Part shown: piece after piece, positions 34,247 through 43,019 of the stretch | Layout of the letters: each line of letters begins with the position of its first letter | Position numbering within the stretch: the first letter of the stretch is position 1 | DNA from: DATEOR01 sp963841425 | Lineage (GTDB): Bacteria; Actinomycetota; Thermoleophilia; Gaiellales; Gaiellaceae | Direction of reading: 5' to 3' | Assembly (NCBI GenBank): GCA_963841425.1 | Contig: CAWJCL010000002.1 | Coordinates: forward strand, 310,001 to 374,000 | Length of the DNA stretch: 64,000 nt | Position numbers and translations under genes: made by a program | Notes under the pieces: model-generated | The model's input: the letters and a program-made list of their open reading frames with translations, nothing else | The model's database searches: none | Told to the model about the DNA's origin: nothing

Positions 34247-35130
34247 GTGAGCGCCTTCTCCGCGCTCTGCTCACGAAAGACCTCGTAAGCCTCCTCCGGC
34301 CGTGCATCGTCGTGCACGAGCCGCGCGACCGCCTGGATCATCGCCGCTGGCGAGTCGCTCTGGAAAATGTTTCGTCCCATGTCGACCCCCGCGGCGCCTT
34401 CCTGAACTGCTCGGTAGGCCATGGTCAGGGCGTCGAGCTCGGGAAGCTTCTTGCCACCGGCCATCACGACCGGGACGGGGCAGCCAGCGGTCACTCGCTC
34501 GAACCCCTCCTCACAGTAATACGTCTTGACGACTTGGGCGCCCAGTTCGGCGCAGATGCGAGTCGCGAGCCCTAGGTAGCGTGCGTCTCGGGCGAGCTCC
34601 TTGCCGACCGCCGTCACGCCGAGAACGGGAATGCCGTAGCGGTAGCCGGCATCGACTAGGTGGGTCATGTTCTCGATCGACTGTGTCTCGCACTCACCCC
34701 CGACGAACACTTGCACCGCCACCGCATGGACGTTCATGCGCGCGGCGTCCTCCATGTCGACAACGATCCGCTCGTTGGAGAGCTCTTTCAAGATGCTCGG
34801 ACCGCCGCTCGCGCGCATGACGATGCCGCCGCAGTACGCGGGCGGAATGGTCGACCGGAGCATGCCCCGCGTGAGCATGAGCGCGTCCGCATAGGGCGCG
34901 ATCGGCACGATGTTCAGGTCGACTCGCTCCAGGCCGCTTGTCGGGCCCTGGAAATAGCCGTGATCGATCGCCAGCATGACCGTCCGGCCGCTCTCGGGCC
35001 GAAAGATGCGGGCCAGTCGATTGGTCATGCCCCAGTCGTACGAGCCCGAGCCCTTGAGGGTGCCAGCCGGCAACTCCGCTTCGATCTCCTCGTAGAAGCG
35101 CTTCGTGTCCTTCGCGTCTGCTTCAGGCAT
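34243..35130 (-). CDS. lsrF: LsrF-like class I aldolase/thiolase
   Basis: Protein of 295 residues that follows E. coli LsrF almost block by block: TLKGSGSYDWGMTNRLARIF, VMLAIDHGYFQGPTSGLERV, DLNIVPIAPYADALMLTRGM, IVDMEDAARMN-type segment, LGAQVVKTYYCEEGFERV (Schiff-base Lys) and GVDMGRNIFQSDSPAAMIQA. LsrF transfers acetyl from 3-hydroxy-2,4-pentanedione-5-phosphate to CoA, the last step of phospho-AI-2 breakdown. Similarity is strong enough for the family call; the substrate in this actinobacterium is inferred. Twenty-two bases separate it from the kinase gene upstream. Confidence 0.88.
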   Translation of the reverse strand: MPEADAKDTKRFYEEIEAELPAGTLKGSGSYDWGMTNRLARIFRPESGRTVMLAIDHGYFQGPTSGLERVDLNIVPIAPYADALMLTRGMLRSTIPPAYCGGIVMRASGGPSILKELSNERIVVDMEDAARMNVHAVAVQVFVGGECETQSIENMTHLVDAGYRYGIPVLGVTAVGKELARDARYLGLATRICAELGAQVVKTYYCEEGFERVTAGCPVPVVMAGGKKLPELDALTMAYRAVQEGAAGVDMGRNIFQSDSPAAMIQAVARLVHDDARPEEAYEVFREQSAEKALT

Positions 35131-35152
35131 CTAATCCGCCTTTCAGTTCGTT

Positions 35153-36715
35153 TCAGGTTCCCGCGGCGCGCCAGAGCGGGCGCACCGTGCCAGCCTCGGA
35201 AAGCGCGAGGGAATGTGCGTAGACCGCGCGCCACTGCTCGTAGAGGTCGCTGTAGGCCTCGTGCGCGGCGGTGTCGGGCTCGATCGTCCGCTCGAAGCGG
35301 ACGACCCGTCCTGCGACCTCGCGGACATCGTCGTAGAGTCCGGCGCCGACGCCGGCGTACATCGCCGCTCCGAGCGCCGTCGACTCTTTCACAATCGGAA
35401 CGCGCACCGGGACGCCGAGGACGTCCGCGAGGATCTGGGCCCAAAGCGGGCCTTTGCTCGCTCCTCCTGTGAACACCACTTCGTCGACCTCCAGGCCCGC
35501 CACCTCCTCGGCGATCCGCATATGCCCGAGGGAGACGTACGCCGCGGACTCCTCGATCGCGCGGAAGCACTCCTTCTTCCCCGAGCGCTCGGGCGCGACA
35601 ATGTCGAACCCGATGAACGCGGGCGCGGCGTGCACCCAGCGCTTTGCGTCCATCACGTTGGAGAAGATGCCGACAACACCGTTTGCTCCAGGCGGGACAG
35701 CAGCGGCGCGCCCCTCGAGAAGCGCGAACACGTCTTCCCCTACGGCGGCCGCCTGTTCCTTCTCCGCTTCGCAGAAGGCGTCGCGAAACCAGCGCATCGC
35801 CAGGCCGCTGTAGAAGCCGATTCCTTCCATCATCCATTGGTCGGGGACGGTGTGACAAAGCGTTCGCAACCGCGCATGCGGATCGATGCGCGGCTCGTCG
35901 AGGACGAGCGTGTGTTGCCAGAAGCTTCCCCCAACGACGGTGAAACGCCCCGGGTCGACGACGCCGATGCCGACGAGACCGAGCTGCGTGTCGGCCCCGC
36001 CGACCACGACCGGCGTGCCCTCGACCAAACCCGTTTCGCGGGCGGCTGATCGAGTCACCTCGCCCACCACAGTCCCGGGCGCGACGACTGGTGGAAGGAT
36101 TTCGCGGTCGAGGCCGCAAAGCTCGAGGACGCGCTCCGACCAGTCACGGCTCGCGAGATCGAACATCCCCGAGCTCGACCCGAGCGAGGGATCGGTGACG
36201 AACGCGCCCGAGAGCTTGGTGAGGATCCAGTCGCCGAGCATGCCGACGTGCGCCATCGCGTCAAAGATCTCCGGTTCGTTCGCCGCGATCCAGCGGAAGC
36301 GCGCCGGGGCGGTGATCGAGACCCAGTCGCCGGCGCGCTCGTAGATCTCTTGTGCAGCTTCCGAGCGGACGAGGTCGGCGGCCTGCTCGCCGGCGCGCGA
36401 GTCGACGTTCGGACAGGCCCAGATCTCCCGTCCTCCTGCATCGTAGAGAACCATGCCCTCGCGCATGCTCGCCGCACTCACCGCGGCGACTCGATCCGCC
36501 CCGACCTGCGCCTGCTCGAGCGCTTCCTCGATGCAGGCCCCGATCAGCTTCCAGTTCTGCGCCGTGTCGAAGACCTGCGAACCGGGAACGCCCGGTGCCT
36601 CAGCATGCGTGTACTCCCGTTGGCCGAGCCCGAGCTGATGACCGTCGGGGGTGAAGACGATTGCCCGACAGCTGCCCGTGCCCGCGTCGAGGGCGAGCAG
36701 GAGCGGGTCTCTCAT
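35153..36715 (-). CDS. lsrK: LsrK-like FGGY-family autoinducer-2 kinase
   Basis: FGGY kinase of 520 residues. It shares LsrK-specific blocks, not just general xylulokinase ones: LALDAGTGSCRAIVFTPDG, AASMREGMVLYDAGGREIWA, CPNVDSRA, GLAMRWFRDAFCEAEKEQAA, FTGGASKGPLWAQILADVLG, KESTALGAAMYAGVGAGLYD and the C-terminal LWRAAG. LsrK phosphorylates the open-chain form of AI-2 (DPD). A related five-carbon ketose or polyol is the alternative substrate. ATG 36715 overlaps the upstream dehydrogenase stop (ATGA), so kinase, LsrF-like and LsrE-like genes form one operon. Confidence 0.87.
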   Translation of the reverse strand: MRDPLLLALDAGTGSCRAIVFTPDGHQLGLGQREYTHAEAPGVPGSQVFDTAQNWKLIGACIEEALEQAQVGADRVAAVSAASMREGMVLYDAGGREIWACPNVDSRAGEQAADLVRSEAAQEIYERAGDWVSITAPARFRWIAANEPEIFDAMAHVGMLGDWILTKLSGAFVTDPSLGSSSGMFDLASRDWSERVLELCGLDREILPPVVAPGTVVGEVTRSAARETGLVEGTPVVVGGADTQLGLVGIGVVDPGRFTVVGGSFWQHTLVLDEPRIDPHARLRTLCHTVPDQWMMEGIGFYSGLAMRWFRDAFCEAEKEQAAAVGEDVFALLEGRAAAVPPGANGVVGIFSNVMDAKRWVHAAPAFIGFDIVAPERSGKKECFRAIEESAAYVSLGHMRIAEEVAGLEVDEVVFTGGASKGPLWAQILADVLGVPVRVPIVKESTALGAAMYAGVGAGLYDDVREVAGRVVRFERTIEPDTAAHEAYSDLYEQWRAVYAHSLALSEAGTVRPLWRAAGT

Positions 36716-37749
36716 GCCTCGACGCCGGCCGCGTTGGCCACGTGCTCGAGCGGCGCGCCGGCAGCGAATCGCAGGATCTGCTCGGCCACCATGCCGGCAC
36801 CGCGCAGAAGCGTCTCTTGCGTGGCACCGCCGATGTGCGGCGTCATGATGACGTTATCGAACGCCAAGAGCGGATGGCGCCCGTCCGTGCGAGGGCGAAC
36901 CACATCAAGAGCTGCGCCGGCCAGCCGCCGCGAGGAGAGGGCCTCCACGAGGGCCTGCTCGTCGACGAGTGTCTCGCGCGCCGTGTTGACGAAGAAAGCG
37001 CCCGGCCGCATCGCCGCGAACTCCTCGGCACCGAACAGGTTCTCGCTTTCGGCGGTCGCGCGCACATGGAGGGAAACGAAATCGGCGCGCCCGAGGAGCT
37101 CCTCGAGGCTCGCGACGCGCTCGAAGGGGCTGGTGGACTCCGCCGGCAGGTAGGGGTCGTAAATGAGGATCGCCAGGCCGAAGCCGACCGCCCGGGCCGC
37201 GACCTCCCTCCCCACATGGCCGTAGCCCACCAAGCCGAGCACGTGCCCTTCGAGATCGTGGCCGAAGAACTGAGCGCCCTCGAATGCCGACGTCCCCACC
37301 CGTCCGCCCTCGAGGAGGAAGCGCTGGGCGTTCGGGAATCGGCGCGCGAGCATGATCAGGAAGGCAAGCGTCTGGTCCGCGACCGCGACGGCATTCTTCC
37401 CGGGTGTCGTGACGACGGGGATCCCGTGGGTCGAGGCGGCGTCGAGGTCGACGTTCACCGGGCCACCCCGGGCACAACAGACGAGGCCGAGCCCTCCCGA
37501 GGCGAGCACCTCCTCCGTCACAGGCGCGCCGTGGACGACGAGGACCTCGAAGCCGTGCGCGAGCTCGACGAGTTCCTCCGGCGAGCCCTCGTACTCGCGC
37601 AGAAGACGCTCCGACTCCGTCGGGGCGAGGGAGGAGCGCGCACGGTCGACCTCGACGTACTCGACCATGTGGCTCTTCTCGACCTGCTCGAAGGCGCTCC
37701 GGAAGTAGCTCGGAGCCATGTACGAGTCGCCCACAACGAGGATGTTCAT
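36712..37749 (-). CDS. D-isomer-specific 2-hydroxyacid dehydrogenase
   Basis: NAD-dependent dehydrogenase of 345 residues. Features: VCCARGGPVNVDLDAASTHG, VVTTPGKNAVAVADQTLAFL, Rossmann motif GLVGYGHVGREVAARAVGFG with Asp (IYDPY), catalytic Arg-Glu-His set in VNTARETLVDEQALVEAL, AGAALDVVRP and NVIMTPHIGGATQ. Similar to D-3-phosphoglycerate or hydroxypyruvate reductases, probably acting on a phosphorylated or free 2-hydroxyacid in the kinase/aldolase pathway. First gene of the lsr-like operon, with GGAGGA upstream of ATG 37749 and an operator about 45 bases further up. Confidence 0.88.
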   Translation of the reverse strand: MNILVVGDSYMAPSYFRSAFEQVEKSHMVEYVEVDRARSSLAPTESERLLREYEGSPEELVELAHGFEVLVVHGAPVTEEVLASGGLGLVCCARGGPVNVDLDAASTHGIPVVTTPGKNAVAVADQTLAFLIMLARRFPNAQRFLLEGGRVGTSAFEGAQFFGHDLEGHVLGLVGYGHVGREVAARAVGFGLAILIYDPYLPAESTSPFERVASLEELLGRADFVSLHVRATAESENLFGAEEFAAMRPGAFFVNTARETLVDEQALVEALSSRRLAGAALDVVRPRTDGRHPLLAFDNVIMTPHIGGATQETLLRGAGMVAEQILRFAAGAPLEHVANAAGVEA

Positions 37750-37793
37750 CGGCTTTCCTCCCGAAACGCGAGCGTCTCAAGCATAACGTCATC

Positions 37794-37805
37794 CTGTCCG
37801 GACAC
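37794..37805. promoter_or_regulatory. CTGT-N4-ACAG-type operator before lsr-like operon (one mismatch)
   Basis: CTGTCCGGACAC, containing the perfect 10-bp palindrome TGTCCGGACA at 37795-37804. On the minus strand it lies in the 17-bp spacer between TTTGTG and TATGCT, a possible sigma-70 promoter for the dehydrogenase-kinase operon. Confidence 0.55.
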
Positions 37806-37829
37806 AAAGCCGGAGAATGAGGCCTGTCC

Positions 37830-38750
37830 TCAAGGCGCCACCGCACGCAGCGACGCCGCATAGGACGCGCGTTCGCCGAGTCCGAGCACACGTGCCTCCC
37901 CCCGCTCGACCGCCTGCGCCAGGCCGAGGTCGTGGGGAACGGACGCGGGCTCGACGACCAAGAGCGACGCACGTTCGCGCCATGGGCCCCCGGCGCCATG
38001 CTCCTCCCGCCAGAGCCAGACGTGGCTCAGCCAGGAGGTGTCGTCCCACGTGATCTCGTAGGCCAGCGAGCGCGCGGGATTGGCGACGCGGACACTCCCC
38101 GGTTGTACGGCCGACGCCGTCAGCAGCCGTCCGGGGCCGCCCTTCGGGAAGTGATCGAGGTCGTCGATGCTTCCGTCCAACAAGAGCGCTTTCGGCCAGG
38201 AGGGGGCGTCGGCGGGCGGTGCGACTGGGCCATCGGCTCCCCACTCGTAGACCGCCGAGGCACTCATCTCGACCGCGACAACCGGATCGAGCAGCTCGAC
38301 CCCGAAGGCCAGATGTTCGGCGACCAGCAACGGGGCTGGCCCCCCAAGGGAGCGAGCCTCGAGCTCGACGTGAACACCCTCGTCGTCCACGAAGATCCTC
38401 CGGCGGAAGGAGAGGCCGTGTCCCTGCCAGGTGAGCACTGCCTCTCGCGCGCTCGCGGATTCCACATCCCATGGAGCGGTCGATGCACGGCCGTGGAACG
38501 CGTGCTCTTCTCCGGCGAGCACGCACGGCGCACCGACGTTCGGCCCGATGAACTGCCACCCGCCCCGATACCCTCGCACCCAGTCCTCGAAGCCGAGCGC
38601 CCCCTTCGCGGTGTCTTCCGGGGAGAAGGCGGGGCCGGCGAGCACGTTCCGGCCGCGTTCCAGGTCGACGAGCGAAAAGATCTCGCCGCCGTGCCGGGGA
38701 TCGAGGACGGCGGAGAACCTGCTCGAGGCGAGGGCGAGCGCGCCGCTCAA
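37830..38750 (-). CDS. Aldose 1-epimerase-like (galactose-mutarotase fold) protein, copy B
   Basis: Paralogue of the protein at 28282-29238, 306 residues. Shared blocks: SAVLDPRHGGEIFSLVDLER, YRGGWQFIGPNVGAPCVLAG, VAEHLAFGVELLDPVVAVEM, SHVWLWREEHGAGGPW and VVEPASVPHDLGLAQAVERG. Probably acts on a free sugar or modified sugar imported or released by the pathway. Start is TTG at 38750, overlapping the SDR stop as TTGA. Last gene of the permease-SDR-SDR-mutarotase run. Confidence 0.78.
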   Translation of the reverse strand: MSGALALASSRFSAVLDPRHGGEIFSLVDLERGRNVLAGPAFSPEDTAKGALGFEDWVRGYRGGWQFIGPNVGAPCVLAGEEHAFHGRASTAPWDVESASAREAVLTWQGHGLSFRRRIFVDDEGVHVELEARSLGGPAPLLVAEHLAFGVELLDPVVAVEMSASAVYEWGADGPVAPPADAPSWPKALLLDGSIDDLDHFPKGGPGRLLTASAVQPGSVRVANPARSLAYEITWDDTSWLSHVWLWREEHGAGGPWRERASLLVVEPASVPHDLGLAQAVERGEARVLGLGERASYAASLRAVAP

Positions 38751-39514
38751 GGTGTCGCTTCGATCGGAACGCCGACGGAGACTCCTCCGTCGACCACGAG
38801 TTGCTCGCCGGTGATGTACGCCGCAGCGTCCGAGGCGAGGAAGACCACTGCTTCGGCGATGTCGCTGGGCTGTGCGAAGCGCCGCAGGGGCACACGCGTG
38901 AGGTACGCGGGACCCTCGACTGGGTCCTCGGTCAGGAAATGCGACAGCCGTGTTTTCACGATCCCCGGGGCGACGGCGTTCACCCGGATGCCGAACTCGG
39001 CGAGGTCGAGAGCCGCCGTCCGAACGAGAGTTAGGAGGCCCCCCTTGGAAGCGCTGTAGTGAGCCGTTCCGCTCTCGACCCAGAACGCGTTCGTCGAAGT
39101 CGTGACGACGATCGCCCCCGCTCCGGCCTCCGCCATCGGACGTGCCGCCTCCTGCATGCATTGGAACGTGCCGGTCAGGTTCACGTCCAGCATCCGGCGC
39201 CATTCCTCGTCCTCGAGCTCCAGGAAGGGCTTCACGCCTGCGATCCCCGCGTTTGCGGAGAGGGCATCGAGCCGTCCAAATCGGTCGAGGCACCGATCGA
39301 CCAGGGCCCGCACCTGCCCGCGATCGGAGATGTCGACGACGAAGGCATCACAGCGATCCCCGCCTGCGCCGAGCTCGGAGGCGGTCCGTTCGAGCGCGTC
39401 AGCTTCGACGTCGGCGAGAAGCGCGGCCGCTCCGGCGCTCAGAAACCGCTCGGCCACAGCGCGTCCGATTCCCTGCGCTGCCCCGGTCACGATCACGACC
39501 TTGCCTTCCATCAT
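38747..39514 (-). CDS. SDR-family oxidoreductase (first)
   Basis: Classical short-chain dehydrogenase of 255 residues: VVIVTGAAQGIGRAVAERFL (TGxxxGxG), LSANAGIAG, catalytic Ser in VVTTSTNAFW, YSASK tetrad motif, and C-terminal ITGEQLVVDGGVSVG. NAD preference suggested by LADVEAD after beta-2. Likely oxidises a polyol or sugar carbonyl. ATG 39514 overlaps the preceding SDR stop (ATGA). Confidence 0.9.
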   Translation of the reverse strand: MMEGKVVIVTGAAQGIGRAVAERFLSAGAAALLADVEADALERTASELGAGGDRCDAFVVDISDRGQVRALVDRCLDRFGRLDALSANAGIAGVKPFLELEDEEWRRMLDVNLTGTFQCMQEAARPMAEAGAGAIVVTTSTNAFWVESGTAHYSASKGGLLTLVRTAALDLAEFGIRVNAVAPGIVKTRLSHFLTEDPVEGPAYLTRVPLRRFAQPSDIAEAVVFLASDAAAYITGEQLVVDGGVSVGVPIEATP

Positions 39515-40275
39515 TCAGGGCTCCCGAGCGCCTGGCCGCCGTCGATGTGGAAGACGTCGCCCGTCGTCCATGAGGTCTCCGGGCAGACGAGTTGGTAGGC
39601 CCAGTACGCCATCTCCTCCGGCTCCGCCATCCGCCCGAGGGGGATTCTCGGCACGAGGTCACGCTCCGCATTCTCGATCGATCCAGCCCAGAGAAGGTGG
39701 ATCGGGGTCTTGACCGACCCTGACGCGAGGCAGTTGACGCGAATGCGGTCCGCCGCAAGCTCAAGTGCGAGGGAGCGGGAGAGATACTCGACCGCGGCCT
39801 TCGTCATCCCGTAGAGGGAGTTGCCCGGCTTGACGATGCTGCCCACGGTCGAGCTGATGTTGACGACGGCGGCATCCGACGACTTCCTCAGCGCTGGCAA
39901 CGCCGCCTGGATGAGGAAGAAGATCGCCCGAATGTTCGTGTTGACGTGCTCTTCGAAGTCCTCGAGCGAGTATTCCTCGAGCGGGCCGACCTTGATCGTC
40001 GCCGCGTTGTTCACGATCACGTCGAGCGCGCCGAACTCTTTGAGGGTCTCGTCGACGACTCGGCCCGGAGCGGCGGCGTCGGCCAGGTCCGTGGGAAGCA
40101 CATGCGCACGCCCTCCGTTGGCTCGGATCGTCTGGGCAGTCTCTTCGAGAAGATCGCCTCGCCGGCCGACAAGCACGGCCGCCAAACCCTTCTCTCCAAA
40201 CAGCTTCGCCGTGGCGGCACCGATCCCCGTGCCAGCCCCCGTCACAATCGCGACTCGGTCGTCCGTCGTGCTCAT
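39511..40275 (-). CDS. SDR-family oxidoreductase (second)
   Basis: Classical SDR of 254 residues: VAIVTGAGTGIGAATAKLFG, VLVGRRG (NADP-type Arg), VNNAATIKVG, Ser in VVNISSTVGS, YGMTK active-site motif and TTGDVFHIDGGQALG. ATG 40275 has AGGAGGAACGG upstream; the longer frame to 40305 has no ribosome site. Together with the other SDR and the mutarotase-like protein it forms a coupled three-gene unit after the permease. Confidence 0.9.
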   Translation of the reverse strand: MSTTDDRVAIVTGAGTGIGAATAKLFGEKGLAAVLVGRRGDLLEETAQTIRANGGRAHVLPTDLADAAAPGRVVDETLKEFGALDVIVNNAATIKVGPLEEYSLEDFEEHVNTNIRAIFFLIQAALPALRKSSDAAVVNISSTVGSIVKPGNSLYGMTKAAVEYLSRSLALELAADRIRVNCLASGSVKTPIHLLWAGSIENAERDLVPRIPLGRMAEPEEMAYWAYQLVCPETSWTTGDVFHIDGGQALGSPE

Positions 40276-40307
40276 CTCACCGTTCCTCCTGTATCGACTT
40301 TGCAACC

Positions 40308-40345
40308 GGCCCTCTCCGTCGTCTGGGATGCCGACGGAGAGGGCC
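40308..40345 (-). terminator. 14-bp perfect stem-loop between permease and SDR genes
   Basis: GGCCCTCTCCGTCG and CGACGGAGAGGGCC form a perfect 14-bp stem with a 10-base loop, in the 111-bp gap between the permease stop and the SDR start. No T-run. It may be an intercistronic terminator/attenuator or an mRNA-stabilising hairpin separating permease from enzymes. Confidence 0.6.
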
Positions 40346-40386
40346 CTTCATACACGCCAAGACGTCCGTCCCGGCGACGCCGTTGC

Positions 40387-42018
40387 TTACTCGGGAGGAA
40401 TCTCGGAGGCGGCCTTGGTGAGCTTCATGCCTTGGCGACCTCGGACCCAGTCGGCGACGAAGTAGACGACGATTGCTACCCCGATGACGATTCCCACGTT
40501 TCGGAATGCCTCGCCGCGGCTCGAGATCCCGAGTCCCTCATACTTGAGGTAGAGGTATCCGTTCGCGATCGCCACGATCAGCGCCCCAACGCCCGCGATC
40601 GTCGTGAGCGGAACGCCCAGCACACGCCTCGTGACGACCGATCCGCTCCAGATGTCTTTCCGCAGATAGGCGAACGTGATAACGGCCACCGACATCAGCA
40701 AGAGGGCAACCACCGTGATGAGGACGGCGTTGGCGTAGACGGTGAAGAAGTTGGAGCCGTACACCGCCCAGGCGTACAACCCGATGGCGATTCCGGTAAC
40801 GATCGAGAGCGAGACGACCGGCACGTGCGTCCGCGCGGAGACGTGGGAAATGCGCAGAGGAAGCAGGCCGTCGAACGAATAGGCGAATAGGGCTCGCATC
40901 GGCTGCATGAACTGCAGCCAGACGACGACGAAGAATGTGAAGCAGAGCGAGATGCCGAGGAACCAAGCGAGCGCCGCGCTCCCCCCGGCGATCGACGTCA
41001 GGAAGACGTAGAAGGGCGGCGCCGCGAACGGCCATGCGTCCGTCCCGTTGACCGCGTTCGCACTCGCGAAGAAGGTGCTCCCGAAGCCGTGGAAGAAGAC
41101 CGCCGTCATCACGAGACAAAGAGTGAGGTTCACTAGGACCGCGCCGACCATGGCGATCGGCGTGAAAGTCCGCGCCTGGCGCACTTCGCCGGAGATGTGG
41201 GTCGAGTAGAAGGCGTAGATGCTGAAGCCGATCACCGCTCCGAAGGCGGGCCAGGTATTGGAGAAATCGCTACCTGGATCGACGTTCACGCCCCCTTGCT
41301 GGGCGGCGTTGATGATGCTGTGGTAGCTGTCCGGGTTTCCCGTGATCGGAGCGGCGAAGCTATTGAACTTGTCGATGAAGTCCGCACCGCCGTTCACCAG
41401 CACGACGATCGCGGTCACGAGGAGGCCGAGCGCGGTCAGCGCGAAGCCGAAGTTCTGGACGCGGAGCGACCACCTCCACCCGCTCCCGCCCAGGAGAGCA
41501 GCGAGCACGATGATGACGATGCCCCAGAAGAACTGCCATCCCTGATTCGTCGACAGGGTCGCGCCCCAGTCCTGGAGGGTCGTCGAGTCGGAAATGAGCC
41601 CGATTGCCGAGAAGCTCGGCGCAAGGGCACCGGTGACCATGAAGAGGGTGATTGCCGCGCACGAGAGCAGGACGCCCGCGGTGAAACAGAACGACGAGAT
41701 CGTGCCGATAAGCGGGTGAAGCGTACGGCCTACGAAGACGTAGTCACCACCGCTTCGAGGGATCGCCGAGGTGATCGTGCTGATCGCAAACGCAAAGACG
41801 AACCCGGCGACGTAGCCGAGCGTCAACGCGACGTAGAGGTTAGCGCCCGGGAACGCGCCGAGCGTCCAGAAAAGCGCGATCGCCAAGACGAACGCGGCCG
41901 GAGCCGTGAACGTGTTGAAGATGAGCGTCGAAACCGGCGAGACGCTCCGGACCAGACCGGTTGCTTGCCTCGTGAAGAGGCGCCCTTCTTCGCTTCCAGT
42001 CACTGCTTCGCTTGCCAT
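40387..42018 (-). CDS. APC-superfamily amino acid/amine permease
   Basis: Transporter of 543 residues with about 12 hydrophobic helices. The amphipathic start RSVSPVSTLIFNTFTAPAAF, SAIPRSGGDYVFVGRTLHPL (APC signature near TM3) and FSIYAFYSTHISGEVRQART (TM6 region) place it in the amino acid-polyamine-organocation superfamily. It replaces the LsrACDB-type importer that is absent here, but likely imports an amino acid, amine or betaine. ATG 42018 has AGGAGGT upstream. Confidence 0.9.
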   Translation of the reverse strand: MASEAVTGSEEGRLFTRQATGLVRSVSPVSTLIFNTFTAPAAFVLAIALFWTLGAFPGANLYVALTLGYVAGFVFAFAISTITSAIPRSGGDYVFVGRTLHPLIGTISSFCFTAGVLLSCAAITLFMVTGALAPSFSAIGLISDSTTLQDWGATLSTNQGWQFFWGIVIIVLAALLGGSGWRWSLRVQNFGFALTALGLLVTAIVVLVNGGADFIDKFNSFAAPITGNPDSYHSIINAAQQGGVNVDPGSDFSNTWPAFGAVIGFSIYAFYSTHISGEVRQARTFTPIAMVGAVLVNLTLCLVMTAVFFHGFGSTFFASANAVNGTDAWPFAAPPFYVFLTSIAGGSAALAWFLGISLCFTFFVVVWLQFMQPMRALFAYSFDGLLPLRISHVSARTHVPVVSLSIVTGIAIGLYAWAVYGSNFFTVYANAVLITVVALLLMSVAVITFAYLRKDIWSGSVVTRRVLGVPLTTIAGVGALIVAIANGYLYLKYEGLGISSRGEAFRNVGIVIGVAIVVYFVADWVRGRQGMKLTKAASEIPPE

Positions 42019-42044
42019 TCCGCTCTACCTCCTGGTTGGGGGCC

Positions 42045-43019
42045 TTAGCCCGACAGAAGTTGGAAGTGCTTGACGTCGTCGGCGGTCAGGTCGACGACGC
42101 AACCCTCGAGGCGCCCGCTGCTGTAATCGGAGCCGGGGTTGATGACGACTGTGCGCCCGATGCGATTGATGCCGCGCGACTCGTGAATGTGGCCATGGAG
42201 GGCGAGCAGCGGCTGAAACTCCTCGATCAGCTGCCGGACGGCCGTGCTGCCCACCGGTATCTCCACAGGGCGGCCGCTCCTGAGCACGGGGCGCAACTCC
42301 TCGTCGATCTCCATCGCCGTGTCGAGGCCGCTGTCGTACGGCGGGACATGCAGGTTGAAGATCGCCGCCGCCGGCGACGTTAGCTGGTCGGCGAGATCCT
42401 TCAGCTTCGTGTAGAGCTCGTCCTCGGACAGCTCCCGTGGGCTGTGCCAGGGCGTGGGGTTCGCGAACCCGCTCGAGAGCATCTCGTGGCCGCCGACTTC
42501 GACGATCCTTCCGTCACAGGGGCGAACGACCGAGCTTGCCTCGAGCACGCTGTCGATCTCCCACGGGTCGTCGTTACCCGGCATGACGTACAGCTCGATG
42601 TCGGTCGACCCGAGCCGCTCTTCCGCGAGGGCGACCCATCGTCTGAGGTCATCGACCATTGCGCGGGAAAACATCTCCTCGCGAACGGCTGCTTCGTCAC
42701 GCATCGCCTGGTGTTCCTGCGGCGTCGCATGGATCGGGTAGAAACCGTTCATCCTGATCGCCCGCTCCATTTCCTCGAGCTCTTCTGGCGTGGTGGCGTG
42801 ACGCTCCTCGCCGATGACCCATGCGGTGTACGCACCGTTGTTCCGCACGATCGGAACGACCGCCTTCCCCATCAGGTCGCCGCCCATGATCAGGGCCGAG
42901 CATTCGTAGTGCTTGGCGGCGTTCAGGAACTTGCGCCAAAGGACGTCGCTGCCGTGAACGTCCGACGCGTAGTAGACGCGAACGAAGGCGTCCTCCTTCT
43001 GTCTGCGCAGAATGCTCAC
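42045..43019 (-). CDS. Calcineurin-like metallophosphoesterase
   Basis: Protein of 324 residues. Metal-binding blocks: YYASDVHGSDV (DxH), LIMGGDLMGK (GGD), YVMPGNDDPWE (GND), FNLHVPPYDSGL and LALHGHIHESRG (GHxH), in the right order. Hydrolyses a phosphate ester or diester; substrate unknown. GTG 43019 overlaps the DAO oxidase stop (GTGA), tying it to that gene. Confidence 0.88.
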   Translation of the reverse strand: MSILRRQKEDAFVRVYYASDVHGSDVLWRKFLNAAKHYECSALIMGGDLMGKAVVPIVRNNGAYTAWVIGEERHATTPEELEEMERAIRMNGFYPIHATPQEHQAMRDEAAVREEMFSRAMVDDLRRWVALAEERLGSTDIELYVMPGNDDPWEIDSVLEASSVVRPCDGRIVEVGGHEMLSSGFANPTPWHSPRELSEDELYTKLKDLADQLTSPAAAIFNLHVPPYDSGLDTAMEIDEELRPVLRSGRPVEIPVGSTAVRQLIEEFQPLLALHGHIHESRGINRIGRTVVINPGSDYSSGRLEGCVVDLTADDVKHFQLLSG

